Assembly (NCBI GenBank): GCA_040880025.1
Contig: JBBDJD010000010.1
Location: forward strand, 248,001-312,000
Source: RCIO01 sp040880025
GTDB taxonomy: Bacteria > Pseudomonadota > Alphaproteobacteria > Rhizobiales > Rhizobiaceae
Direction of reading: 5' to 3'
DNA: 64,000 nucleotides
A program made the position numbers and the translations under genes. Positions 1 through 9,247 of this stretch are shown in pieces. The stretch's first letter is position 1. Each line of letters opens with the position of its first letter. The notes beneath the pieces are model-generated. The model saw only the letters and a list, made by a program, of their open reading frames with translations. It was not told the DNA's origin and made no database searches.

Positions 1-1
1 C

Positions 2-427
2 CATTCGCCCAACCTGATCTGGCGGGCCGACAGGGCGGGCAATGACCGCCTTGGCCTGATCGACTTTCAGGACGCTGTCTACGGGCCTTCGGCCTACGAC
101 GTCGCTTCACTGGCGATGGATGCCCGCGTTACCATCCCGCCCGATCTGGAGGCAGCGATTGTCGATGCGTATGCATCAGCGCGTCGGCAACGCGGCGCAT
201 TCGACCGCGCGGCGTTCGAAGAGGCTTATGCGATCATGGCAGCGCAGCGCAACGCCAAGATCCTCGGCATATTCGTTCGCCTCGACCGCCGCGACGGCAA
301 GCCCGCCTATCTGCGCCACCTGCAGCGTATTCGTGACTATTTTTCCCGCTCGCTCGCCCATCCTGCTCTCGGCCCGCTCAGAGACGCGCTGGACGCGGCC
401 GGACTCGGTGGAGCTCTTCGCCCATGA
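2..427 (+). CDS. amgK: Aminoglycoside phosphotransferase-family sugar kinase, AmgK-like (3' part)
   Basis: The gene enters from the left edge, so only about 141 C-terminal residues are visible. They begin with the catalytic-loop remnant HSPNLIW, followed by LIDFQDAVYGPSAYD, which carries the metal-binding Asp typical of aminoglycoside phosphotransferase folds. In AmgK this fold phosphorylates N-acetylmuramate/N-acetylglucosamine at the anomeric position during peptidoglycan recycling. The stop codon overlaps the start of the MurU-like gene (ATGA), which supports AmgK rather than an antibiotic kinase, since AmgK and MurU act in sequence. The kinase fold is clear; the exact substrate is inferred from the neighbour. 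Confidence 0.8.
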   Translation, partial: HSPNLIWRADRAGNDRLGLIDFQDAVYGPSAYDVASLAMDARVTIPPDLEAAIVDAYASARRQRGAFDRAAFEEAYAIMAAQRNAKILGIFVRLDRRDGKPAYLRHLQRIRDYFSRSLAHPALGPLRDALDAAGLGGALRP

Positions 428-1143
428 CGACCCGCAAAACCGCGATGGTTCTGGCCGCTGGCCTCGGCAAGCGCATGCGGCCGATCACCGACACGATCCC
501 GAAGCCGCTGGTCGAGATCGGCGGGCGAGCGTTGATCGACTGGGGTCTCGACGCTCTCGAAACAGCCGGCGTCGAGCGCGCGGTGATCAATGTCCATCAT
601 CTGGCCGACAGGCTTGTCGCGCACCTTGATGCCCGCAACAAGCCGGCGATCATGATTTCCGACGAACGCGACAGGCTGCTGGATTCGGCCGGCGGCATCG
701 TCAATGCGTTGCCGATGCTTGGAGACGATCCGTTCTTCGTGCTCAACGCCGACACGTTCTGGGTCGGCGGCGAAAGCAATCTCGCCGATCTTGCCCTTGT
801 GTGGGACGCCGGACGCATGGATATTCTTCTCATGCTCACCGACATCGCCAATGCCACCGGACATGCGGGTGGCGTCGACTTTCTGCCTGGCAAGGACGGC
901 CGTCTCGCCTGGGCGAAAGGCGCGACCGAAGGGTCGGTCTATGCAGGCGTGGCGATTGTTCATCCCCGCATCTTCGAGCGCGCGACTGCCGAGCCGCACT
1001 CGCTGCTTCTCTATTTCGATCGCGCCATGGCTGCCGGCCGCCTGTTTGGCCACTGCATGAAGGGTCACTGGATCACGGTCGGCACGCCCGCGGCGATCAA
1101 GGACGCCGAAGCCGCCGTCGAGCGCCACACGCCGGGCAAATGA
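424..1143 (+). CDS. murU: N-acetylmuramate-1-phosphate uridylyltransferase-like nucleotidyltransferase
   Basis: A 239-residue sugar-nucleotidyltransferase. The N-terminus has the pyrophosphorylase signature MVLAAGLGKRMRP followed by PKPLVEIGGRALI, which bind the nucleotide and sugar phosphate; LNADTFW near residue 110 supplies the metal-binding Asp. MurU enzymes of this size make UDP-MurNAc from MurNAc-1-phosphate in the recycling route that bypasses MurA. The ATG overlaps the stop of the upstream AmgK-like kinase, and its own stop overlaps the start of addB, so translation is coupled on both sides. A mannose-1-phosphate guanylyltransferase is the main alternative; the kinase partner favours MurU. 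Confidence 0.82.
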   Translation: MTTRKTAMVLAAGLGKRMRPITDTIPKPLVEIGGRALIDWGLDALETAGVERAVINVHHLADRLVAHLDARNKPAIMISDERDRLLDSAGGIVNALPMLGDDPFFVLNADTFWVGGESNLADLALVWDAGRMDILLMLTDIANATGHAGGVDFLPGKDGRLAWAKGATEGSVYAGVAIVHPRIFERATAEPHSLLLYFDRAMAAGRLFGHCMKGHWITVGTPAAIKDAEAAVERHTPGK

Positions 1144-4100
1144 CCGGCCGCGACCGGCCAAGCGTCTTTTCGATTCCGGCGGGTGTGCCCTTCCTTCCGG
1201 CCTTGGTCGATGCGGTGCTGGCGGACACGCTTGTTTCCGGAACCGCTCCTGGCGATGACCGGCTGGCGCTCGCCGATACCACCATCTACGTGCCCACCCG
1301 CCGCGCCGCGCGCGAATTGCGGGCGGCCTTTCTCGACGCGCTCGGTGGGCGCGCCGCCATCCTGCCCGCGATCCGCCCGCTGGGTGAGTTCGAGGAGGAT
1401 ATCGGCGCTTTCGAGCCGGCCGCATCCGACGTTCTCGACTTGGCGGCGCCGATCGGCGCGCTCGATCGCGTGCTCGTGCTGGCCCCGCTGGTTCAGGCGT
1501 GGAAAAGCAGGCTGCCGGCCCATATCCTCGATCGCTTCGACGAGGATGTCGTCGTGCCGGCCTCGACCGCCGACGCGATCTGGCTGGCGCGCGACCTGGC
1601 GGCCCTGATGGACGAGGTCGAGATCGAAGGCGCGGACTGGTCGAGGCTCGCCGATCTCGTTCCATCCGATCTCGCCGGCTGGTGGCAGGTAACGCTCGAT
1701 TTCCTGGCGATCGTCACCGAGCATTTCCCGGCCGAACTGAAAGCGCGTCAGCTGTCGAGCCCCGGCGCGCATCTGACCGCCATGATCGACGCCGAAACGG
1801 CACGGCTGACGCAAAGTCCGCCGCCGGGACCGGTGATCGCTGCGGGCTCCACGGGCTCGATTCCCGCCACGGCGCGGCTTCTGGCGGCGATCGCAATACT
1901 GCCAAGAGGCGCGGTCGTTCTTCCCGGTCTCGATTCGGCCATGGACGATCGTTCCTGGTCATTGTTTGGCGCGGCCCAGCGCGAGCCCTCGATCTTCGGT
2001 CATCCGCAATACGGGCTTGCCAGGCTCCTGTCGCGGCTGGGCATCGACAGATCGGCGGTCGGGCTGGTCGGTACCTCGCGGCCGCCGCGCGCCGCGCGCG
2101 CCCGCCTGTTCGGCGAGGCCTTGCGGCCCGCCGAAACGACCGATGAATGGGCGGCGTCGCGGGATGTAGCGGCGGACTGCGCGCGCGAAGGCGCTCTCGA
2201 CGGCGTTTCCGTGGTCGAAGCGGCGAACGAACACGAGGAGGCGCTGGCGATCGCCGTCGCGTTGCGCCATGCGGTCGGCAAGGCGGGTCATCGGGCGGCG
2301 CTTGTCACGCCGGACCGGGCGTTGGCGCGGCGGGTGGCCATGGAATTGCGCCGTTTCGGCATCGTCGCGGACGATTCGGGTGGGCGGGCGCTGGAGCAAT
2401 ATCCCGCCGCCGCGCTTCTCGCGCGTCTTGTCGACACGGCGTTTTCGCCGGGCGAGGCGGTCGCATTGCTGTCGCTGCTGAAGAACCCGCTGCTGTGTTG
2501 CGGAATGCCGCGCGCCGCCGCCCGCCGCGCCGCCGAAATCGTCGAGCTTGTCGCGTTGCGGGGAGGCACCGGACGCCCCGATATCGGGGAACTGCCTGCC
2601 CTCTTCGAAAAGCGGCTGTCCGCCCTGTCCGCCGAGAAGGCCCGCAAGCCGTTCTGGCTGGCACGGCTGAACCCGCGTGAAATGGAAGATGCGCGGACGC
2701 TCGTGGCCGCGATCGGAAAAGCCGTGGAACCGCTCGCTGCGTTGCGGGCATTGCCGGAGATCGGGCTCGCGGAGATCGGCCCGGCGACGGTCATCGCCCT
2801 GGAGGCGCTGGGCCGCGCCGCCGATGGCAGCCTTGTGGAGCTCTATGGCGGCGATGCCGGCGCGGCGCTGGCCGCCTTCCTGCGCGACCTTCTGGGAACC
2901 TCGACACGCCTCGCCTTCCCCGCGACCGAATGGCCGGCAATGCTGTCGGCGCTGATGGCGGGCATCACAGTCAAGCCACCGCAGGGCGCCGACAGCCGCG
3001 TCGCAATCTGGGGTACGCTGGAGGCGCGGCTGCAGACCGTCGACACGCTGGTGCTCGGCGCCCTCAACGAGGGCAGCTGGCCGCACCGCGCCGATGCCGA
3101 CCGTTTCATGTCGCGGCTGATGAAGTCGGGCCTCGAACTCGAGCCGCCCGAACGCCGTATCGGCCAGGCGGCGCATGATTTCTGGATGGCCTCGGGCATG
3201 ACGGAGATCATGCTGACGCGCGCGGTGCGCGCGGGTGACGCGCCGGCTGTCGCCTCGCGATGGCTGCAGCGGCTGCTGACCTATGTTGGTGAGGCCCAGG
3301 CCAATGAAATGCTGGCCTGCGGCGAGACGTTCGCTCACTGGGCGCGTCAGCTCGACACTTTGACCGCGGTGAAGCCGATCGAGCGGCCTCGGCCGACGCC
3401 AACGGTCGTTTCGCGGCCGAATCGATTCTCCGTGACCGAAATCGAGACGTTGCGGCGCGATCCCTACGCTCTCTATGCGCGGCGTATTCTGGACCTGCGT
3501 CCGCTCGACCCGGTGATCCGCGACCCTGGCGCCGCCGAGCGCGGCTCGCTGTTCCACGCCATCCTGCACGAGTTCGTCCGCGACGGCGCCGATCCGCGCG
3601 GCGAGGACGCGGAACAACTGTTGCTGGCAACCGGACGCCACATATTCGATGCCGCCGCGCTGCCACCCGATGTCGACGCGGTCTGGTGGCCGCGTTTCGC
3701 GGCGCTGGCGCAGTCCATCGTCGAATGGGAACGCACCGACCGGCCGGCGGAAATCGCGCTGCGCCTGACCGAGGCGGACGCCGCGAAGACGGTAATCGGG
3801 ACCACCGGCGCGACCCTGCATGGCCGGGCCGATCGCATCGATCTGTTGGCGAACGGCGATGCCGACATTCTCGACTACAAGACCGGGTCGTATCCCTCCA
3901 GGGGACAGGCTCATACGCTGCTGTCGCCACAGCTTGCGCTCGAGGCGGCCCTTATGGCGCGCGGCGCGTTTGCCGGCGCGGGGAGGGGCAAGCCGCGTGA
4001 ACTTGCCTATGTGCGGCTGAAGCCCAATGGCCAGGTGATCGAGGAATCGATCCTCAAATACAACAGGAGGGAACTGACCGCCGGCGATCTTGCAGACGAT

Positions 4101-4265
4101 GCCTGGCGGCGCCTCGAACTGCTGGTCGCTCATTACGCTACCGAATCGAACGGCTATATCTCTCGCGCCCTGCCCTTCCGCGAAGGCGATACGGAGGGTG
4201 ATTACGATCATTTGGCGCGTGTACTCGAATGGTCCGCCTCGGGCGGCGGGGAGGCCGGGGAATGA
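1140..4265 (+). CDS. addB: Double-strand break repair protein AddB
   Basis: A 1,041-residue alphaproteobacterial-type AddB, the partner of AddA in the helicase-nuclease that processes double-strand ends for RecA loading. The N-terminus (FSIPAGVPFLPALVDAVL) matches the inactivated helicase-like part of the family. The C-terminal PD-(D/E)xK nuclease is visible as GRADRIDLL ... ILDYKTGSYPS at about residues 900-920, where DYK supplies catalytic residues. The start is the ATG overlapping the murU stop; the frame is open further upstream, but that would run inside murU. The stop overlaps the addA ATG, as expected for a stoichiometric complex. Confidence 0.95.
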   Translation: MTGRDRPSVFSIPAGVPFLPALVDAVLADTLVSGTAPGDDRLALADTTIYVPTRRAARELRAAFLDALGGRAAILPAIRPLGEFEEDIGAFEPAASDVLDLAAPIGALDRVLVLAPLVQAWKSRLPAHILDRFDEDVVVPASTADAIWLARDLAALMDEVEIEGADWSRLADLVPSDLAGWWQVTLDFLAIVTEHFPAELKARQLSSPGAHLTAMIDAETARLTQSPPPGPVIAAGSTGSIPATARLLAAIAILPRGAVVLPGLDSAMDDRSWSLFGAAQREPSIFGHPQYGLARLLSRLGIDRSAVGLVGTSRPPRAARARLFGEALRPAETTDEWAASRDVAADCAREGALDGVSVVEAANEHEEALAIAVALRHAVGKAGHRAALVTPDRALARRVAMELRRFGIVADDSGGRALEQYPAAALLARLVDTAFSPGEAVALLSLLKNPLLCCGMPRAAARRAAEIVELVALRGGTGRPDIGELPALFEKRLSALSAEKARKPFWLARLNPREMEDARTLVAAIGKAVEPLAALRALPEIGLAEIGPATVIALEALGRAADGSLVELYGGDAGAALAAFLRDLLGTSTRLAFPATEWPAMLSALMAGITVKPPQGADSRVAIWGTLEARLQTVDTLVLGALNEGSWPHRADADRFMSRLMKSGLELEPPERRIGQAAHDFWMASGMTEIMLTRAVRAGDAPAVASRWLQRLLTYVGEAQANEMLACGETFAHWARQLDTLTAVKPIERPRPTPTVVSRPNRFSVTEIETLRRDPYALYARRILDLRPLDPVIRDPGAAERGSLFHAILHEFVRDGADPRGEDAEQLLLATGRHIFDAAALPPDVDAVWWPRFAALAQSIVEWERTDRPAEIALRLTEADAAKTVIGTTGATLHGRADRIDLLANGDADILDYKTGSYPSRGQAHTLLSPQLALEAALMARGAFAGAGRGKPRELAYVRLKPNGQVIEESILKYNRRELTAGDLADDAWRRLELLVAHYATESNGYISRALPFREGDTEGDYDHLARVLEWSASGGGEAGE

Positions 4266-7200
4266 AGCGCGAGCGCATCGTCCCGGCCGATACGATCCGC
4301 AAGCAGGCTCTGGCGGCGACGCCGGATCTGTCAGCCTGGGTGTCGGCCCATGCCGGCTCCGGCAAGACGCACGTCCTGTCGCAACGCGTCGTACGGCTGC
4401 TGCTCGACGGTTGCGAGCCGTCCAAGGTGCTGTGCCTGACCTATACCCGCGCCGCGGCGGCGAACATGGCCAACCGTGTCTTCCGCGACCTCGCCGCCTG
4501 GGCGCTGATGGACGAGGCCGCGCTCGGCGATGCGGTTTCCCGACTGACCGGCAGCAGCCCCGACGCCGAGCGGATCGCACGTGCGCGGCGGCTTTTCGCC
4601 CGGGCGCTGGAAACGCCGGGCGGGCTCAAGATCCAGACCATTCACGCCTTCTGCGAGGCGGTGCTGCAGCAGTTCCCGCTTGAAGCCAACATTGCCGGCC
4701 ATTTCGAGATGCTCGATGCCCAGCAGGAAGCGGCGCTGATCGCCGAAGCGCGGCGCGACATGATCGCCGGCGCTGGCGGCGGCATGGATTCCGCACTCGC
4801 CGAAGCCTTCGCCGACATACTCCAGATCGGCGGCGAGGCGGGACTTGATTCGCTTCTGTCCGAGATCGTGCGCAAGCGCGACGGGCTGCGCGCCTTCATC
4901 GCGGAAACACGCGACGACGAGGGCGGGTTTTCCGCGCTGCGCGAGGAGTTCGGCTTCGCGGCGGCAGACACGGAGGAAAGCGTCGCCGCAGCGGCCTGGC
5001 CTCTGCCGGGGTTCGACGCGGCCTATTTCCGTGCTTTCGCCGACGCGGCGGAATCGACCGGGGCCGCCACAATCGCCAAGGGCATTCTTCCCGGGGCCGC
5101 ATTGGCCTTCGAGAATCCGGGATCGGAGGTCACCCGGCTCGAATACCTTGTCAGGGGGTTCCTGAAGGCAACGGACGGCGAACCATACGCTGAGAAGAGC
5201 TTCAAACAGGCATTGCGCGCCGCCCTGCCGGACTTGATGGAGCGCTACGAACACGCAGCCGCCACCATCATCGAGGCGCGCGACCGCCTCGCGCTGTTCC
5301 GCATGATTGAGGCCACGCAGTCCGCGCTCACAATCGCCGACTGGCTGATCGCGCGCTACGAGCGCATCAAGAGCGCGCGCGGCTTTCTCGACTTCAACGA
5401 TCTGATCGGCCGCACGGCCGCGCTGCTGTCGCGTGACGAGGCCAGCGCCTGGGTCCAGTACAAGCTCGACCAGGGTATCGACCATATCCTCATCGACGAG
5501 GCGCAGGACACCAGCCCCGAACAGTGGAACGTGGTCAAGAAGCTGGCGGCAGAGTTCTTTGCCGGCCGCGGCGCGCGCGACAACGTGCTGCGCACCATCT
5601 TCGCGGTCGGCGACGAGAAGCAGTCGATCTATTCCTTTCAGGGCGCCGAACCCGCCGCGTTCGCGGAGAGCGGCCACGAATTCTCGCAAAGCGTTCAGGC
5701 AGCCAATGGGCGCTTCGAACAGGTGCAACTGACACGTTCGTTCCGCTCGACGGACGATGTGCTCAAGGCCGTCGACCTCGTCTTCGAAGATGAATTGAGG
5801 CGCAAGGGCCTGACGCGGGATCCTGAATTGATCGCGCATGACGGCATCCGCACCGGCGAGCCCGGCTATGTCGAGCTGTGGTCCTCGCTCGGGCCCGAGG
5901 CAGTCGAGGACCCCGACGACTGGGCCCAGCCGGTCGACCATGCCTCCGCGCCGTCGGTTCGGCTGGCCGAGACGATCGCAGACACAATTAATGGCTGGAT
6001 CAGCAACGGCGAGGTGCTCAAAGGCCAGGGCCGCGAGGTCACGCCGGGCGACATCCTGGTTCTGGTGCGCAAGCGCGGCAGCTTTGTCCATGCACTGACC
6101 CGGGCGCTGAAGGACGAGAAGCGCGCCATTCCCGTCGCCGGTGCCGACCGCCTTGTTCTGACCGGCCATATAGCGGTGAAGGACCTCCTGGCGATCGCCC
6201 GTTTCGTCCAGCAGCCCGAGGATGACCTCTCGCTGGCCGCCCTGCTGCGCAGCCCGATATTCGGTCTGAGTGATGAGGAACTGTTCGATCTGGCCCATGA
6301 CCGGGGCCGGACATCGCTCCATGAAGCGATGCGGAACAAGGCGGACGATGATGCGAAGATCGTTGAGATCGTCTCCACGCTGGAGGACTGGCGCAACGCC
6401 GCGGCCTTCCGCCCGGTGTTCGAGTTCTATGCCGGCATTTTGGCGGGCGAACCGGATCGGCCCGGCGCCCGCGCCCGCCTCGTGGCGCGCCTCGGCGCGG
6501 AAGCCGGCGACGTCATCGACGAGTTCCTGAACTTCTGCCTGGCGATCGAACAGACCGGCGGCGACGGGCTGGAGGCTCTGCTGGCGACGCTCGATGAGGC
6601 GGCGCCCGAGATCAAGCGCGAGATGGATCAGAGCCGCGACGAGGTGCGGATCATGACCGTCCACGCCTCCAAGGGGCTGGAGGCGCCGGTTGTGTTCCTG
6701 GTCGATCCGGGCAGCGAGGCGTTTCACACCCAGCATCTGCCCGCGCTGATCCCGTTTCGCTCGCAGACCGGCCTGTGGCGGGGGCAAGGCTATCTTTGGC
6801 GGGCCGGCGCCGGCGCCGCGAACCCCTTCGCGCGCGACCGGGGCGCGGCGATCAGGGAGGCGGCGGAGGAAGAATACCGCCGGCTGCTTTATGTCGGCAT
6901 GACCCGCGCCGAGGATCGGCTGATCGTTTGCGGCCATCATGGCGTGCGCGGCAAGCCGGCGCTGTCCTGGCATTCGATGGTCGAGGCGGCGCTCTCGGGC
7001 TCGCAATTCACTGAAACGCTCGAACAACCGTCGGCCTGCGCGCCCGTTCTGCGCTTCCGCTATACGCAGGCCGAAGCCGTGCAAGGCTCCGACGAACCTG
7101 TGAACCCGCGGGCAGCGATGCCGCAGCTTCCGCCGGAGCTTCTCAACTCCCTTCCGCCGCCACCCGCACCTCCGCGCGCGTTGCGCCCTTCGGGAACGGG

Positions 7201-7798
7201 GTTTTCTGTCGACGATGAACGCGAACCGGTTGTCTCCACCGCTTCGCCGGTGCTTGATCCGGATCTGGCGCCGTCGCTGGCCTTGGCGCGCGGCACCGCC
7301 ATTCACCGCCTTTTGCAGCTTCTGCCCGCGATGCCGGAGGACGAGCGCGCCGGCGCGCTTCAGCGCTATCTCGGTCATGTCGGCAGGGACTGGCCCGATG
7401 GCGAGCGCGAACGCGCCGCCGAATCAGTCGCCGCCATTCTGGACGATTCTTCCTTTGCGTCGGTATTCGCATCTGGCTCGCGCGCCGAGGTGTCGGTGAT
7501 GGGTACGGTCGAAGCGGGCGGCCGCCAATGGTCGGTGTCGGGCAAGATCGACCGGCTGGCGGTGGCCGCTGATTGCGTGCTCATCGTTGACTACAAGACC
7601 GGCCGCTCGATACCGCGCGACATCACGCAAGTCCCGCAAAACTATACCGCGCAGCTCGCCATCTATCGTGCGCTGCTGCGGCCGGTCTATCCGGGCCTGC
7701 CGGTGCGCGCCGCGCTCCTGTTCACGGAGGCGCCCGTATTGTTCGAGCTTCCCGCCGCGCGCCTCGATGCCGCGCTTTCATCGCTCACCAGCCCGTGA
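4262..7798 (+). CDS. addA: Double-strand break repair helicase AddA
   Basis: A 1,178-residue UvrD/Rep-type helicase with a C-terminal nuclease. Walker A is AHAGSGKT at residues 29-36; the DEAQDTSPEQW helicase motif II lies near residue 410; RLLYVGMTRAEDRL is motif VI; and IVDYKTGRSIP near the C-terminus is the RecB-like nuclease core. It forms the AddAB complex with the gene immediately upstream. The chosen ATG overlaps the addB stop (ATGA). An in-frame ATG 33 bases earlier exists but lies inside addB and adds a basic extension that looks like read-through. Confidence 0.96.
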   Translation: MKRERIVPADTIRKQALAATPDLSAWVSAHAGSGKTHVLSQRVVRLLLDGCEPSKVLCLTYTRAAAANMANRVFRDLAAWALMDEAALGDAVSRLTGSSPDAERIARARRLFARALETPGGLKIQTIHAFCEAVLQQFPLEANIAGHFEMLDAQQEAALIAEARRDMIAGAGGGMDSALAEAFADILQIGGEAGLDSLLSEIVRKRDGLRAFIAETRDDEGGFSALREEFGFAAADTEESVAAAAWPLPGFDAAYFRAFADAAESTGAATIAKGILPGAALAFENPGSEVTRLEYLVRGFLKATDGEPYAEKSFKQALRAALPDLMERYEHAAATIIEARDRLALFRMIEATQSALTIADWLIARYERIKSARGFLDFNDLIGRTAALLSRDEASAWVQYKLDQGIDHILIDEAQDTSPEQWNVVKKLAAEFFAGRGARDNVLRTIFAVGDEKQSIYSFQGAEPAAFAESGHEFSQSVQAANGRFEQVQLTRSFRSTDDVLKAVDLVFEDELRRKGLTRDPELIAHDGIRTGEPGYVELWSSLGPEAVEDPDDWAQPVDHASAPSVRLAETIADTINGWISNGEVLKGQGREVTPGDILVLVRKRGSFVHALTRALKDEKRAIPVAGADRLVLTGHIAVKDLLAIARFVQQPEDDLSLAALLRSPIFGLSDEELFDLAHDRGRTSLHEAMRNKADDDAKIVEIVSTLEDWRNAAAFRPVFEFYAGILAGEPDRPGARARLVARLGAEAGDVIDEFLNFCLAIEQTGGDGLEALLATLDEAAPEIKREMDQSRDEVRIMTVHASKGLEAPVVFLVDPGSEAFHTQHLPALIPFRSQTGLWRGQGYLWRAGAGAANPFARDRGAAIREAAEEEYRRLLYVGMTRAEDRLIVCGHHGVRGKPALSWHSMVEAALSGSQFTETLEQPSACAPVLRFRYTQAEAVQGSDEPVNPRAAMPQLPPELLNSLPPPPAPPRALRPSGTGFSVDDEREPVVSTASPVLDPDLAPSLALARGTAIHRLLQLLPAMPEDERAGALQRYLGHVGRDWPDGERERAAESVAAILDDSSFASVFASGSRAEVSVMGTVEAGGRQWSVSGKIDRLAVAADCVLIVDYKTGRSIPRDITQVPQNYTAQLAIYRALLRPVYPGLPVRAALLFTEAPVLFELPAARLDAALSSLTSP

Positions 7799-7873
7799 CC
7801 GTGTGTCGGCTTGACGGGACGGGTGCGAACGCCCACATCTGGCCCAAGTCATGAACGCAAGGAGCGCCTCCCG

Positions 7874-8197
7874 ATGGCCACCGTGAAAGTCGATAACAGC
7901 AGCTTCAAGGCCGACGTGCTGGATTCAGCCGAGCCGGTCGTCGTGGATTTCTGGGCCGAATGGTGCGGCCCCTGCAAGATGATCGCGCCTTCGCTCGAAG
8001 AGATCGCCATCGAAATGGACGGCAAGATCAAGGTCGCCAAGCTCAATATCGACGAGAACCCCGAACTGGCCGCCCAGTACGGCGTACGCTCGATCCCGAC
8101 GCTGGTGCTGTTCAAGAACGGAGAAGTGGCCGACATGAAGGTCGGCGCGGCGCCGAAGACGGCGTTGTCGGCCTGGATCGGCGGCGCGATCGCCTGA
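7874..8197 (+). CDS. trxA: Thioredoxin 1
   Basis: A 107-residue cytoplasmic thioredoxin with the redox motif WCGPCK at residues 30-35 and the cis-proline segment SIPTLVLFKNG. It reduces disulfides in ribonucleotide reductase and other targets. An in-frame start 63 bases upstream is possible, but the ATG used here follows AAGGAGCG and gives the normal thioredoxin length and N-terminus (MATVKVDNSSF). It sits 75 bases after addA, the usual rhizobial order addB-addA-trxA. A GC-rich hairpin follows the stop. Confidence 0.96.
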   Translation: MATVKVDNSSFKADVLDSAEPVVVDFWAEWCGPCKMIAPSLEEIAIEMDGKIKVAKLNIDENPELAAQYGVRSIPTLVLFKNGEVADMKVGAAPKTALSAWIGGAIA

Positions 8198-8227
8198 CCA
8201 GGACTTCGAATTTCTGAATCGACAGGC

Positions 8228-8247
8228 GCGGCGGGTTTTCCCGCCGC
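8228..8247 (+). terminator. Hairpin after trxA, possible terminator
   Basis: GCGGCGGG and CCCGCCGC form a perfect 8-bp stem around a TTTT loop, 30 bases after the trxA stop. The downstream arm is not followed by a U-run, so it may be a weak or factor-assisted terminator, or only an mRNA end stabiliser. Confidence 0.4.
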
Positions 8248-8358
8248 CGCTTAACCTCCACCGGGCGCCGGGCGCGACATCGTCTCAATGATGATGTCTT
8301 GGTCGTCTTCCATGGGTTCAGCCTTTCCAAAGCGCCCGTCTCCCGCCATGGTGCAGCA

Positions 8359-9078
8359 ATGAGCGCCATGTTTGAAGAACTGGATTATGCCCCCACGCCC
8401 ATTGGTGCCATCTCGCTGCGCCGCCGGCATATATTGGCCCTCAAAACCGATGTCTTCGAAATATTGCTCGGCGATGAACATCTGATGTCGAGCCTGTTCA
8501 ACGCGTCCGAAACGGCGTTGGCTGATATGGGGCTTGCAGCCTTGACCGGCGGGGGTCTGGATGTGTTGGTGGGTGGACTTGGCCTGGGCTACACCGCTCG
8601 GGCTGCGCTGGCACATGATGCCGTTGCTCAACTCACCGTTGTTGACCTTCTGGAGCCGGTGATCCGCTGGCACAAGGAAGGGCTTGTCCCTATGAAAACC
8701 GAGCTGGCCGATGACCCTCGTTGCCAGCTGGTGCAAGGCGATTTCTTTGCCTTGGCATCTTCGGATGTCGGCTTCGATGCACTTCAGCCCGCGCGTCAAT
8801 ATGATGCCATTCTAATCGACATCGACCACACGCCGGAGCGGTTGCTGCATGGCGGGTCCGAAGGGTTTTACACAGCTGACGGTTTGCGCGGCTTGCAGCG
8901 TTTTATGAAACCCCGCGGGGTTATGGGTCTATGGTCTGACGAAGCGCCGGATGAGGCAATCACATCACTGCTTGGTGAAGCATTTGACGAGGCTTGGGCC
9001 GAGCCGGTTGTTTTCGCAAACCCCTTGCAAAGCGGGCGCGAGATCACTCAAGCGGTGTATTTGGGTCGCAAGGCCTAG
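8359..9078 (+). CDS. Spermidine synthase-like methyltransferase-fold protein
   Basis: A 239-residue protein of the spermidine/spermine synthase fold. LVGGLGLGYTARAAL near residue 65 corresponds to the glycine-rich nucleotide-binding motif, VDLLEPVIRWH to the acidic motif, and ILIDIDHTP to the region holding the catalytic Asp in SpeE. The N-terminal beta domain of classic SpeE is short here, so polyamine synthase activity is not assured. Base composition is visibly less GC-biased than the neighbours, and the gene sits between trxA and folC, which are otherwise adjacent in the usual rhizobial order; this suggests acquisition. The start at 8359 is a choice; ATG at 8368 is also possible. Confidence 0.72.
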   Translation: MSAMFEELDYAPTPIGAISLRRRHILALKTDVFEILLGDEHLMSSLFNASETALADMGLAALTGGGLDVLVGGLGLGYTARAALAHDAVAQLTVVDLLEPVIRWHKEGLVPMKTELADDPRCQLVQGDFFALASSDVGFDALQPARQYDAILIDIDHTPERLLHGGSEGFYTADGLRGLQRFMKPRGVMGLWSDEAPDEAITSLLGEAFDEAWAEPVVFANPLQSGREITQAVYLGRKA

Positions 9079-9247
9079 GCTGAAATCTCTTCCAAATCAT
9101 ATGCTGCGCTACTGACGAATGACCGCTCAGGCACCGCGAACGGACTCTCGCAGAAATCCCCTCATTGCGAACAGCCCATGACAGTTGCGCGGACTTCACC
9201 GACATTCATTCGGGAACCGGCCAGAGCAGAAGCGCTAGGCGTAGCAC

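Noticed and set aside
4331..7378. Open frame of 1,015 codons antisense to addA (and similar long antisense frames at 1959-4580, 337-1665, 26593-28242 and 47606-49648)
   Set aside because: These are expected in GC-rich DNA opposite real genes. The products are Arg/Gly/Ala/His-rich without domain motifs, while the sense strand carries complete known proteins.
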